A stretch of DNA of 64,000 bases from an uncultured Steroidobacter sp. (GTDB taxonomy: Bacteria; Pseudomonadota; Gammaproteobacteria; Steroidobacterales; Steroidobacteraceae). Positions 30,201-37,047 of this stretch are shown piece by piece. The stretch lies in the NCBI GenBank assembly GCA_937864115.1, contig CALMII010000037.1, positions 1 through 64,000 of the forward strand, given 5' to 3'. The translations under genes were made by a program, and so were the position numbers. The number at the start of each line of letters is the position of its first letter. The first letter of the stretch is position 1. The notes beneath the pieces were generated by a model. That model saw only the letters and a list, made by a program, of their open reading frames with translations. It was not told the origin of the DNA and did not search any database.

Positions 30201-30263
30201 TACCGGCGCGGTTGCCGGTGTGCGCTTGCCGAGGAGGCGTCGTAGAGAATCGAAGGACGACAT
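21222..30263 (-). CDS. Giant LEPR-XLL cadherin-repeat surface protein (about 3013 aa)
   Basis: From ATG 30263 the product has about 3013 residues. Order: a short basic N-terminus; an LEPR-XLL-type motif MEARLLYSADLAP (about 34-46); a beta domain (about 95-290); an SBBP-type propeller region of six or seven YLGG...G.IYVTG blades (about 300-710); 18 tandem cadherin-like repeats of about 106 residues in two types (A: ITSNGGG...AENT; B: VNEF...DADATNNAITYSLDDDA) ordered A4 B2 A3 B10 minus two; by count A4-B2-A3-B8-A1; a distinct domain; and near the C-terminus one TM (about VKLAASGAVVWWVSRSIGLL) with a basic tail. No classical signal peptide or RTX nonapeptides were seen. Likely a calcium-dependent surface adhesin exported by the adjacent genes. 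Confidence 0.85.
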   Translation of the reverse strand: MSSFDSLRRLLGKRTPATAPVTTAPRRRAVVEEMEARLLYSADLAPGLADSLIDSQTEHSVVAEVSYFEAEQVASNDAIATDPPSAVGTDTATTETSDTDGAMEQRRQVEQRIISAPMLFERNEGQSTVGVDYLARGSGYSVFLRDGNAELGLRNSDGSWQTVNLNLVGANGSLSSAGENEAASKSNYLNGATSVTEVANYGAVRYENAYDGIDIRYYGQGRQLEYDFIVGAGSDYRDIKLSFAGAQSISIADNGDLVLTLNDGAEPLRFHAPVSYQLDAYGEREAVASRYVIHADGTVGFEVGAYDDTRVLVIDPTLVWATYLGGSTVDAVQDMTVDSSGNIYVTGYTDSSTFTPGGGATHGLYDVFVTKFNSSGGLVYNTFLGGSGSEGGYGISVDASGQAVVVGNTDSSDWGASFNGNDQTLNGGYDGFVIRLNASGSALTYGSYFGGVGDNDWLRDVTVQGNVAYATGQTGPTNAEVIAVARFDMSLTYTSATAPNGLSTNDYELYGPGSGCAIALDGSGNIYLGGHSFYAGQASTLTPYQSALNGVNDGFVARLTSLNGTPAYFSNFGGAGYDIVQDIAVDSAGKLIVVGITDGGGLPANGHDTSFGGVSEGFIAKFDLTQSGAASHVFTTYYGTSGGAKINTLSLGNGDTIFVSGSTSGVIPLTADALDTVREGVDAFIAKFSADGSTLLYSSYLGGAGDGEVNAIKVVGTQLYIAGFTTGTDALPGYDPVANGSTDGSLSVYDFNSAPPVITSNGGGATASINVAENTTAVTTVTATDDSGSVTYSITGGADAARFTINASTGALSFIAAPNFESPTDVGADNVYNVTVQASDGVSADSQAIAVTVTNVNEAPTITSNGGGASAAISVAENSSAVTTVTSSDPDAGASRTYSISGGADAARFTINSSTGELSFVTAPDYEAPADAGGNNVYDVIVQVSDGALTDSQSLAVTVSNVNEAPTITSNGGGVSASISIAENGSAVTTVTAADPDAGASLGYSIVGGTDAARFSIDSSTGALSFIAAPNYEAPTDSGGNNVYNVTVQVSDGTLTDLQNVAVTVTNVNEAPSITSNGGGGNGTIALTENTSAVTTVTATDPDAGTVFTYSISGGADAARFSIDSSTGALSFVSAPDYEAPADADGDNVYQVTVRVSDGALFSSQALTINIGDLNEFGVGAITDTNVAADSVLENAANGSLVGITASANDADATNNAITYSLTDDAGGRFAIGAATGVVTVANGSLLDREAAASHSITVRAQSADGSFATRNFTIDLDDVDEFNVGSISDINPGANIVSEGAANGSPVGLRASASDADVTNNAIAYSLDDDAGGRFSIDAGSGVVVVADGLLLDYQTTPSHDIVVRATSSDGSSSVQTFTIDVSDTVNNPPVIGSNGGGANADVSIVENTVAVTTVTATDPNVGNTLSYSIAGGADASKFSIDSVTGALSFIVPPDYDVAGDADADNVYDVTVQVDDGAGGSDTQTLAVTVTNTNEAPNITSSAVVSMAENTTTVATIAATDPDAGAVLSYSIVGGADAAHFSIDGATGALSFLVSPDYESPSDATGDNVYEVQVQVTDGSLSNVQALSVTVTNVNEAPNITSSGGSANASFSTAENTLAVTTITAADPDAGSTLAYSIVGGADAAHFAIDSVSGALSFASAQDYESPSDANSDHVYDVVVQVSDGTWTATQTIAVTLTDFDESDASAIVDSNAAANAVQENAANGAAVGIDVFSSDADATNNAITYSLDDDAGGRFAIDAVSGQVTVANGTLLDREAAASHSITARATSSDGSFSTQSFTIAVIDANEFSVGPIADSDAAANGVLEGASNGTSVGITISASDGDATDNAITYSLDDDAGGRFAIDANSGIVTVANSALLDREAAASHDILVRATSADGSFSTRAFTIDVGDVNEFAVAALSDTDAAVNEIAENSPAGTPVGVMAFASDADATTNAITYSLDDDAGGRFAIDANSGIVTVANGSLLDREAAATHDIRVRATSADGSFSTQTFTIGLTDVNEFAASAIGDADSAANAIVENAGNGATVGITATAGDADATNSAITYSLDDDAGGRFAIDAATGIVSVANGSLLDAETAAGHSILVRATSADGSFSTQMFTIGVNDANEFSVGPVTDSNVAANMVIENAAAGTVVGATAFATDADATNNAITYSLDDDAGGRFAIDATTGVITVANGSLLDAETAASHSILVRATSADGSFSTQTFTIGLTDVNEFAASAIGDADSAANAIVENAANGAIVGITATAGDADATNNAITYSLDDDAGGRFAIDAVSGQVTVANGTLLDREAAASHSITARATSSDGSFSTQSFTIAVIDANEFSVGPIADSDAAANGVLEGASNGTSVGITISASDGDATDNAVAYSLDDNAGGRFAIDATTGVITVANGSLLDAETAASHDILVRATSADGSFSTWAFTIDVGDVNEFSVGAIGDGNAAANSVVENAANGVLVGIAASASDADATTNAITYSLDDDAGGRFAVDPTTGVVTVANGALLDRELAASQTIVLRATSVDGSFSVQSFTINLVGTNDNAPIITSNGGVPAATVSINEGDVALPSVVATDADVPATAMIYSIAGGVDAAFFTIDATTGALAFNAAPNYAAPLDADGDNVYQLIVQASDGLLTTLQSISVTVVDVNQAPDVAVPGTVDAAGGRSIPILGVAVNDADNNLASLSLSVDNGRLSVTLATGVSIQSGQNGTSAFTLSGPQAAINQTLATMTYHIDNGVAATDTLSLVATDTLGAARAASVPINIEIDLGLLEPLPTPEMPYPAVPDEPPATPATTLPDSNGSHADEHPPASSTPFPSATRIATMGVPSSSMTAANETGKYAGSDPQVRGASNRLHTDYISREHSELSLAEWVDAIRGTQSSGYRDLDASLQNSGLTAAPASSSPADGDDELVQLIAGFAGSSVKLAASGAVVWWVSRSIGLLTALTASVPAWTVIDPLPILVRERKPGETDAPIMDRRRAPRAPVTFGIVPAQGQRTSLLQLSD
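23131..23475 (-). repeat. Near-identical DNA repeat in the giant gene, copy 1
   Basis: About 345 bp that match 24721-25065 almost base for base, 1590 bp apart (five 106-codon repeats). It spans the end of one type-B cadherin repeat and most of the next. Neighbouring repeats share protein sequence but not DNA to this degree. Confidence 0.75.
24721..25065 (-). repeat. Near-identical DNA repeat in the giant gene, copy 2
   Basis: Partner of 23131-23475. Only a few substitutions are visible (for example ggcagatatc against ggcggatatc). Points to recent duplication of a five-repeat unit or gene conversion. Confidence 0.75.
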
Positions 30264-30285
30264 GGTGTTTGAATCGATGGATGCG

Positions 30286-31212
30286 TCAGCGCTTGAAATC
30301 GATTCTGCAACGCAGCCCGGAAGGGATGGCATTGCCTGGATTAGGCAGTTCCAGGCGCACGCGGAACGTGTTGCTCGCCGCGTCGATCACGGCATCGACC
30401 GTCGTAACGCGAGCCGACACCCCCGCCAGGCCGGCCAACTCCGGGGTGACCGTTGCTTCAAGTCCGGGCTTTATATCGCTGAAGCGCCGTGACGCGACGA
30501 CGACTTCCACGCGCAGCGGATCGATCTGCGCGAGTTTCAGCACCGGCTTGTTCTCGACGCGCTCGCCCGGCGACATATAGCGATCGGCCACGACGCCATC
30601 GATCGGCGAGAGGATGGTGCGTAGATCCAGCTGCGCCTGCGCAACGGCGACTTCGCGGCGTGCGACTTCGCGTTGCTCCTGCGCTTGCTGCAGGTGCATC
30701 GCGGCGATTTTCGCTTCCGCCAGCGCCTTGTCACGGTCGGTCGCCGAAATGAAATGCTGGTTGAACAATTCTTCGGCACGGTCCGCCATGCGCTTCGCAT
30801 GCTGAGCCGCGGTTTTAGTGGCGGAGTAGTCGCCGCTGCTCTTCGCCCGCTGGGTGGCGGCATCGAGCGAAGCGCGTTCGAGTTGGGCGTCGAGCTGCGC
30901 AATCGGCTGACCTCGTTTGACGTGATCGCCGCGTTCCACGGGAATCTCCGTCAACACGCCAATGACGGGACTGCCCACTTCCACCTGGGTCATCGGCATC
31001 AAAAGGCAGCCCAATACGTCTTCGCGTGCGCGTGCTGCACCGGCAGTGGAGCGCTGGGTGATCGCCGAAGAGTGCGGATCGGGATCGGCAGAATGCGCCG
31101 GAGTGGCTGAAACAGGAGCGGCCATGAAAAAGACAAGCGCCGTGCAAACGCATCGACCGATGCGTTCAAGCGAGTTCTCCTGAACATCCTGAAGTTTCCC
31201 GCTGGTTGTCAC
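30286..31212 (-). CDS. HlyD-type periplasmic adaptor of the giant-protein operon
   Basis: A 308-residue membrane fusion protein with a GTG start 12 bp after the SecA-like gene. It has a signal or anchor segment (about 18-40: GRCVCTALVFFMAAPVSATP), a lipoyl half (VGSPVIGVLTEIPVERGDHV, about 78-110), a short coiled-coil hairpin (about 115-190), the second lipoyl half (LRTILSPIDGVVADRYMSPG) and a beta-barrel end. It is shorter than classical HlyD and lacks a long N-terminal cytoplasmic part. It is encoded 22 bp upstream of the giant surface-protein gene, which suggests it bridges the envelope for that substrate. Confidence 0.8.
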   Translation of the reverse strand: MTTSGKLQDVQENSLERIGRCVCTALVFFMAAPVSATPAHSADPDPHSSAITQRSTAGAARAREDVLGCLLMPMTQVEVGSPVIGVLTEIPVERGDHVKRGQPIAQLDAQLERASLDAATQRAKSSGDYSATKTAAQHAKRMADRAEELFNQHFISATDRDKALAEAKIAAMHLQQAQEQREVARREVAVAQAQLDLRTILSPIDGVVADRYMSPGERVENKPVLKLAQIDPLRVEVVVASRRFSDIKPGLEATVTPELAGLAGVSARVTTVDAVIDAASNTFRVRLELPNPGNAIPSGLRCRIDFKR

Positions 31213-31224
31213 GCTGAGCCTCGA

Positions 31225-33207
31225 TTAAGTGGCCGGGTGGCCGAAGTGAAGTTGGCGGGCGCGCATCTCCTGCTGCTGCAGGAAATGGCGAGCAATTCGC
31301 AAGCGTCGCTCTTCGCGCCGCTGGGAGAGATAGATCAATGTTCTTGCGAGCGGCGAAGGCAGCGCATCGTTCGGGCCGGGAGCAAACAGTTTCGCGAGAT
31401 AGCGCGGCAAGCCTTTGGTATGGCGCGCCAATCGACCCTCGTTCAAGGCCAGTATCGTTTGCGCCGTACCGGTTTGTCCTTGCCGGGCCGTGCGGCCAAA
31501 CAACTGGCGGTCGATGCGTCGTGCGCTGTTCTGCTGGCAGCAGATCACGTGCAATCCTCCCAGCGCCAGACTCGACGCATGCACGGCGATATCGGTGCCG
31601 CGACCCGCCATGTTCGTCGCTACGGTAATTGCGTTCCGCTCGCCCGCTACGGCGATGAGTTCCGCTTCGAAGCGATCCTGTTTGGCATTGAGCACCTTGT
31701 GTACAAGGCCTTGATCGGCAAGCAGGCGGCTCAGGCGCTCCGAATCGTTGACGGAGTCCGTACCGATCAGCACCGGTCTGCCGGCAGCATGATGAGCCTT
31801 GATGATATCGACGACGCGCCGCCAGCTATGTTCGCCGTGCATGAAGAGCAAAGGCGGTTCGATTTCAAGCTGTGAAGCCATTGCGGAGGGAATGCGCAGC
31901 ACGCGCAGTCCGTAAATTTCCAGGAATTCACGCCGCGACTCGGTCAACGTGCCGCTCGTGCCGCTCAAGTGCAGGTAGCGCGGGAAGAAACTTTGGTAGG
32001 TAATCTGCGCCATGACCTCAGTGCCGGGCGATGGCCTGCAGTTCTCCTTGAGTTCTACCAGCTGCTGCAAGCCGTGCGACCAGGCACGGCCCGACTCCAC
32101 GCGGCCCGTGTTGGCGTCGATCAACTCGACCTTGCCGTCGCGCACCAGGTAATGAACGTCTCGTTCCAGGATCCATCGGGCGTGAAGCGCCTGCTGTACC
32201 AGGAGTTCGCGATACATCGGTATGCGCCATAGTACGGTTTGTCGTTCGAGCGCTTGCGAAGGCGCTGCGCTTGAGATCGCGGACCGACCCTGCGGTGTAA
32301 GCACTGCCGCGCCGCTCGCCAGTTCGTAATCGACACCGGCAGACAGGTGGGCCGCAACTTCGGCAGCGAACGCATACACCGTCGCCTGCGCCGGTTGCAC
32401 GCGCGCTGCCGACAGAATGAACGGCGTGATGGCGCCGTCGATAAGCACGCTATCCGCTTCGTCCAGGATCGCCATGCAAAGTCCGCGGAGAACGTGCGGA
32501 CTCCGCGCCGCGGCATCCATCGTTGCCGCGCGGTCGCGCAGATAATCGAACACCAGTTCCTTGGCGCTGCAATAAACGACATTGCACGCGTAATTTGTCC
32601 TGCGTTGTTCGCGGGTCTGGTTTGGCTCAATCGCGGCCACCGTCAATCCGAGCTCCGAGCACATGCTTCGCAGTTGATCGGCATCGCGCTTTGCAAGATA
32701 GTCGTTGGCCGTGAGCACGTGCACGGGAACGCCGCCCAGTGCCGCGGTCAGGGCCGCCAGCGAAACCGCCAGCGTTTTTCCTTCGCCCGTGGCCAATTCG
32801 GCGAGTTCACCCCGCAATATGCTCAGTGCCGTCATGATTTGACTGTCGCGGAGCGTGAGCTGGCGTTGCGTTGCAAATACGTTCAACACGTACGCCATGA
32901 CTTTGAGTGCCGCTTCCGATTGCAACCCATCGCGCGCCAGGCATGCGCGCCAGTTGGACCATTCGTCTCCGGCAGCGGAAGCGCCGCGGGCTGTAAATTC
33001 CCGTTGCATCGTGCGCACTGACTTGACTAGCGAGCGGAGTTGTCGCTGTCGATGCCGCTCGACCGGAGCGAGCGAGTCGACGGCGGCAAGCGCGAGCCCT
33101 TGCAACCAGTCAATCGCGTTGTACAAGGCTTCGGTGCGAACAGGCCGGGCGCGTTTTTCCGGATAGGCGCCATACAGCAGACCGGGCATGGGAGCGGACT
33201 TAGCCAT
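31225..33207 (-). CDS. Short SecA-like translocase ATPase
   Basis: I start at ATG 33207, whose ATGGCTAA overlaps the stop of the M50 gene by 8 bp; the longer frame has no support. The 660-residue product carries SecA motifs in order: LRGELAELATGEGKTLAVSL (Walker A TGEGKT, about 140-145), TANDYLAKRDAD, FDYLRDR, Walker B AILDEADSVLID (about 247-258), then LSGTSGTLTESRREF, ATNMAGRGTDI and LFGRTARQGQTGT. It is about 240 residues shorter than housekeeping SecA and ends in a basic helix without the C-terminal Cys/His zinc tail. Its setting points to a dedicated motor for the giant protein. It could work with the general SecYEG channel. Confidence 0.85.
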   Translation of the reverse strand: MAKSAPMPGLLYGAYPEKRARPVRTEALYNAIDWLQGLALAAVDSLAPVERHRQRQLRSLVKSVRTMQREFTARGASAAGDEWSNWRACLARDGLQSEAALKVMAYVLNVFATQRQLTLRDSQIMTALSILRGELAELATGEGKTLAVSLAALTAALGGVPVHVLTANDYLAKRDADQLRSMCSELGLTVAAIEPNQTREQRRTNYACNVVYCSAKELVFDYLRDRAATMDAAARSPHVLRGLCMAILDEADSVLIDGAITPFILSAARVQPAQATVYAFAAEVAAHLSAGVDYELASGAAVLTPQGRSAISSAAPSQALERQTVLWRIPMYRELLVQQALHARWILERDVHYLVRDGKVELIDANTGRVESGRAWSHGLQQLVELKENCRPSPGTEVMAQITYQSFFPRYLHLSGTSGTLTESRREFLEIYGLRVLRIPSAMASQLEIEPPLLFMHGEHSWRRVVDIIKAHHAAGRPVLIGTDSVNDSERLSRLLADQGLVHKVLNAKQDRFEAELIAVAGERNAITVATNMAGRGTDIAVHASSLALGGLHVICCQQNSARRIDRQLFGRTARQGQTGTAQTILALNEGRLARHTKGLPRYLAKLFAPGPNDALPSPLARTLIYLSQRREERRLRIARHFLQQQEMRARQLHFGHPAT

Positions 33208-35371
33208 GATGTTCCGCCGTATCTTGAACGGACACATCCGGCGAGAACTGGCGCAAGAAGGTCTGGCGCAGACGCCGTGTCCACTGCTCGGCCAGTGTCG
33301 CGCGTTCGTGTTCGATGCGCAGCCATGCGCGGCTGCCCACGTGTTTGGAAACGGCGTCGCCCACGCCGACGTCGATGACAAAAAAGGAGTCGAGCGTGCG
33401 AAGACCCTTCGGATCGTTCGGATCGCTGATCAGCGATCCGCCGGCGCGATCGCCTAGAACAGCGGAAGGCAGTTCGCGAGTCGCGGCGGGGAATTCCTGG
33501 ACAAGCTTTGCGTTCAGAATCTGTGCGCGTTGCTCGGCGATGCGAACGTCGTACCGCAGCGAGTTTCGGCGGACCAGATCGATATCCGCTTGCTCGATGA
33601 CCGCGCGAATGATGAGCGGCCCTGGCGTGACGATGTGCGCCATGGCACTGCCGCGCTCGATATAACGACCCGGCAGATCCGCCACGTGCGGTATCGATAT
33701 TTTTCCCGCCAACGGGCTTGCGATCGTCAAGTCTTGCAGTCGGGCATCGAGGTTCGCCAATTCTGCCGTGGCGCGAGCAAGCTCTTCCGCTATCGCGATC
33801 GCTTGCGACGGCTGCTCCAGAAACTGGGAGTAGTACGTCGTCTCCAATCGGGCAATACGTGACAGCAGCTGGTCGCGCTCCAGGCTGAGTTCGGTGTTTT
33901 CCAGTATCAACAGGGGTTGGCCCGCCGATACGTGATCGCCATCGTGCACCAGCACCGAGGTAACGAAGCCGTCGGTGCGATTGTGCACGCGCGCTTCGTC
34001 CGCGAGCCACGTAACCCCTTCGGCATACGTGAAATGGCGCTGCGGTATCGCGCAAACGAAAATCAGAACTGCCAGCGCGCTTGCGGCGACGATACCTACC
34101 GCGCGTGTGCGTACCGCTTGCAGGCGCGCCCCGCGAAGCACGAAATGAGCGAGTTGAAACAGCGGTTGCAGGCCGTAGCGCGCGATCAGATACAAACCCA
34201 ATCCCACGCCCGCCAAAAAATACTTGGCGCCGATCCAGAGTACCAAATGGATGAACAGCCCGACGCGATAAAGGCTTGCCGCTATTCCATAAACACACAG
34301 CCAGGCGCGCACCCCCAGCGCACCGACGGGGATCTGCAACGATTTATTGCCGAGCAGGTAGCGTTCGCCGAGATAGCGCCAATAGGCCTGGCAACGCGTT
34401 GCGAGCGCCGGCATCTCCAGGGCGTCGGCCAGCATGTAGTAACCGTCGTAGCGCATCAGAGGATTGGCGTTCACGAGCAGGGTTGCGACACCTGCAATTG
34501 AAAGACAGGCGAAAGCAATTTCGCGCAGCAGGCCGTCGCCGCAGGACAGCCAGAGGGCCAGGGCAAGGAAGGCGATCACTCCCTCGAACAAGATGCCCAT
34601 TGCGCTGACGAGAATACGGTGACGTTTTTCGGTGAAGGCGGAGGCTGCTGTCGCGTCGACGAACGGGACCGGCACGCAGAACATCATGCCGATGCCTACT
34701 TCATGAACTTCGCCTCCCCAGATTTTGATGGCGATGGCATGGCCAAATTCATGCAGCGCTTTGATGAAGGGATAAACGATCCAGAGGAGCAGCATATTGC
34801 GAGGTGACAGCCAATGCATGGCGCCATAGTCGGCGAGCTCGCTCCAGTGCATGCCGGCGACGACAGCAGCCGCCACGGCACACGCGGCCCAGACATAAAG
34901 AATCCAGCGCTTGAACAAAGGACGAAACAGCGGCGCCGCCTTTGCAAGCAGCGCGGTGGGATCGAATAACGAAATCCGGAACATCAGCGGATTGAATTTC
35001 CCTTCGGCGCGAACGCGCTGTTTGGCGGCGTCGAAAAGGCGTTCCAGTTCGGGCGTTGCTTCACTGCGCAGCATGCCGCTGCTGGTCAATTGAGAAAAAA
35101 TCGTCAGCACTTCATCCTGAGTGGGCGCATCCGCGCCCAACTCGAGCGCCAGCAAGTTCCAGATCTGTTCAACGGATAGCTTGCCGTCCAGCCGACCGAC
35201 GATCTGGTACCCCAGTTGATTGACGCGGTATTGCCGGCCGGTAATCTGATTTGCAACCACGTACCACAATTCGCCGCGAAAGCACTGGCGATGGATGGCG
35301 ACATTGCTCGCCAGACACGGATGCAACTTGGATACGCGGTGCCAGTAGGGGCTGAAGAGGGTGTCGCTCAC
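33200..35371 (-). CDS. PqqD-like / M50 metalloprotease / lipoyl fusion protein
   Basis: A 723-residue polytopic protein with GTG start, 3 bp after the preceding gene. The first 105 residues resemble PqqD-type winged-helix peptide-binding domains (YVVANQITGRQYRVNQLGYQ). About eight or more TMs follow. The M50 (site-2 protease) zinc motif HEFGH is at 207-211 and the distal Asp motif NANPLMRYDGYY at 301-312. After about residue 430 a lipoyl/HlyD-like periplasmic part appears (TDGFVTSVLVHDGDHVSAGQ, coiled coil, SPLAGKISIPHVADLPGRYI). It combines peptide recognition, intramembrane proteolysis and adaptor features in one chain. It may process the LEPR-XLL N-terminus, which is inference. Confidence 0.85.
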   Translation of the reverse strand: MSDTLFSPYWHRVSKLHPCLASNVAIHRQCFRGELWYVVANQITGRQYRVNQLGYQIVGRLDGKLSVEQIWNLLALELGADAPTQDEVLTIFSQLTSSGMLRSEATPELERLFDAAKQRVRAEGKFNPLMFRISLFDPTALLAKAAPLFRPLFKRWILYVWAACAVAAAVVAGMHWSELADYGAMHWLSPRNMLLLWIVYPFIKALHEFGHAIAIKIWGGEVHEVGIGMMFCVPVPFVDATAASAFTEKRHRILVSAMGILFEGVIAFLALALWLSCGDGLLREIAFACLSIAGVATLLVNANPLMRYDGYYMLADALEMPALATRCQAYWRYLGERYLLGNKSLQIPVGALGVRAWLCVYGIAASLYRVGLFIHLVLWIGAKYFLAGVGLGLYLIARYGLQPLFQLAHFVLRGARLQAVRTRAVGIVAASALAVLIFVCAIPQRHFTYAEGVTWLADEARVHNRTDGFVTSVLVHDGDHVSAGQPLLILENTELSLERDQLLSRIARLETTYYSQFLEQPSQAIAIAEELARATAELANLDARLQDLTIASPLAGKISIPHVADLPGRYIERGSAMAHIVTPGPLIIRAVIEQADIDLVRRNSLRYDVRIAEQRAQILNAKLVQEFPAATRELPSAVLGDRAGGSLISDPNDPKGLRTLDSFFVIDVGVGDAVSKHVGSRAWLRIEHERATLAEQWTRRLRQTFLRQFSPDVSVQDTAEHHG

Positions 35372-35374
35372 TTT

Positions 35375-36814
35375 CTAGAACCCAAGTGCCCAAAGCTTGA
35401 AGCGCAGCCAGGAAAATACTTTTCGCGTGCCGGCCGCCAAGAGCGATTCATTGCGTATCGGCAGCTTGGCTATGCCTTCCAATCCAGGCCGCAAACCGGG
35501 CACCGAGCTCAACAGGCGGGCCTGAACTTCATAGACATTGCGTCCGTCCTGGTACGAAGCAAGCGGCGTAATGCGTTCGATTTCGATATTCAGTGCGGCG
35601 AGCGGCATTGCCGACACGGCGAGTTCGCCTCGCAGGCCGGTGTGAATGGCGTCGATGTCGCTGTCCTCGACATACAGCACGATGCGGTAGCCTGTCGTCG
35701 GCGATAGCTTGAGCAGCGTTTCTCCGCGTTTGATCGGCGCGCCGATCCGTTGCTGCAGATCGCCTTCGATTACGATGCCGGCAAAGGGCGCCGTGATTCG
35801 CGTGCGGTCAATTTGTTGATTGACCAACGACAGTGCCGCCTCCGCTTCGTCCGCTCTTGCCTGCGCAATGACCATTTTGACGCGATCCTGCAGCGCGAAG
35901 GCTTCGGCATGCTCGCTCCGATGACGCGCCAGCTCGCTTTCCAGTTGGCGTTGCTGATCCTGGAGATCCTGATCTGCCAGCGTCAACAGCAACTGGCCTT
36001 CATTCACCGCATCACCTGGATGCACGAACACTTCTTTTACGAAGCTATCCAAAGGCGCCGCGACTCCGCGCTGGACGACGCCTTCCAAACGCGCCTCGGC
36101 GGACGCGTTGATGGTGACCGGAATCGCGGCCAACGCTACGAGGCCGGCGACCACTGAGAGTGCGGCGATCTTACTTCCGGTGTGACCCGGCTCGCGAAGC
36201 GCACGCAACCGTTCCTTGAATTCGCGAGTCGTTCGCTGCCACAGGGATTCGTGACTGCGCTGCTTGAGCTCCAACAGCGGAGCGATGAAGGTCGCTGCTT
36301 GTTCGAGGTCGGCAAGCTCCTGTGCGCGCCACCGGTGATTCTGCGTTCGCAGCAATGTGATTGCGCCTACGGCTTGTCGTTGCTCGGCGGACACGATCAG
36401 GGGGATTGTTACCAGCGAACCGTAGGAACCCGTCGTCGACAAGCGTGCATGGGCGACGGCAATGCGTGGAACGCCAGCATTTGCTGTCTGATCGTTCGTG
36501 CCTGGATATTGAAGCGTGGCGTATTGATCGGCGGCTTCGTCCATGGCGGCAGCGACCTGCTTGACCAAGGCGGATCGTTGCTTGATCTCCACGGTTCCCG
36601 ACCATGCCACCGGACGAATCGAGTGGCCCTGCCGAACGCCGATGACGGCTTGTTCGCAATGCCGGTTCACGAGTTCGTTTGCTATCGAGGTTGCGCACGC
36701 CGCCAACGAATTCTGAGCCAGTGCCGCGGAAAAGGCGTTCACGGTCAGCGGTTCGATGGATGTTGCTGACTCATTCGCCGTGCTTCGAGCGGCTGTGTTA
36801 AGTACGGCGGACAT
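35375..36814 (-). CDS. GAF domain-HlyD membrane adaptor
   Basis: A 479-residue protein: a cytoplasmic GAF-like domain (about 30-195, ending in ELADLEQAATFIAPLLEL), one TM (about 222-242: IAALSVVAGLVALAAIPVTI), then a lipoyl half (VVQRGVAAPLDSFVKEVFVH, then PGDAVNEGQLLLTL), a coiled coil (about 290-350), the second lipoyl half (TRITAPFAGIVIEGDLQQRI) and a barrel. The GAF part could bind a small ligand or nucleotide and gate transport. It is the first gene of the six-gene operon; AGGAA lies just before the ATG. It shares its HlyD layout with the C-terminal part of the M50 fusion, so they may form one complex. Confidence 0.8.
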   Translation of the reverse strand: MSAVLNTAARSTANESATSIEPLTVNAFSAALAQNSLAACATSIANELVNRHCEQAVIGVRQGHSIRPVAWSGTVEIKQRSALVKQVAAAMDEAADQYATLQYPGTNDQTANAGVPRIAVAHARLSTTGSYGSLVTIPLIVSAEQRQAVGAITLLRTQNHRWRAQELADLEQAATFIAPLLELKQRSHESLWQRTTREFKERLRALREPGHTGSKIAALSVVAGLVALAAIPVTINASAEARLEGVVQRGVAAPLDSFVKEVFVHPGDAVNEGQLLLTLADQDLQDQQRQLESELARHRSEHAEAFALQDRVKMVIAQARADEAEAALSLVNQQIDRTRITAPFAGIVIEGDLQQRIGAPIKRGETLLKLSPTTGYRIVLYVEDSDIDAIHTGLRGELAVSAMPLAALNIEIERITPLASYQDGRNVYEVQARLLSSVPGLRPGLEGIAKLPIRNESLLAAGTRKVFSWLRFKLWALGF

Positions 36815-36989
36815 AAATTCCTGAAGTTGGCTCGCGATGGCCCCCCGTTGGGCCGAAGCGAGTGCATTGAGCCATTGAGCATCACGCTCTTTACCAACCG
36901 CCCGATGGCATGCCCGGACGTTATCTGCTGGTCCTGGGGTACGCGCGGACGCAAACCACGTTTTCCGCTACGGAGCTAGAGTGCGCGTG

Positions 36990-37013
36990 GCTCGGTTATG
37001 GAACCGAGCGCAA
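36990..37013 (-). promoter_or_regulatory. Overlapping hairpins in the operon leader
   Basis: GCTCGGTT-ATGG-AACCGAGC (36990-37009) is a perfect 8-bp stem. It overlaps a second stem AGCGC-AAAA-GCGCT at about 37006-37019. They would be mutually exclusive in RNA. No T-run follows, so a simple terminator is unlikely. A leader switch or protein-binding site is possible. Confidence 0.4.
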
Positions 37014-37047
37014 AAGCGCTACGCAGTTCTCGTTTCTCACTTGCAAT

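Noticed and set aside
30264..30332. Upstream start for the giant protein (23 extra residues)
   Set aside because: It would overlap the adaptor gene and puts residues before MSSFDSLRRLLGKR, the usual short basic lead to LEPR-XLL.
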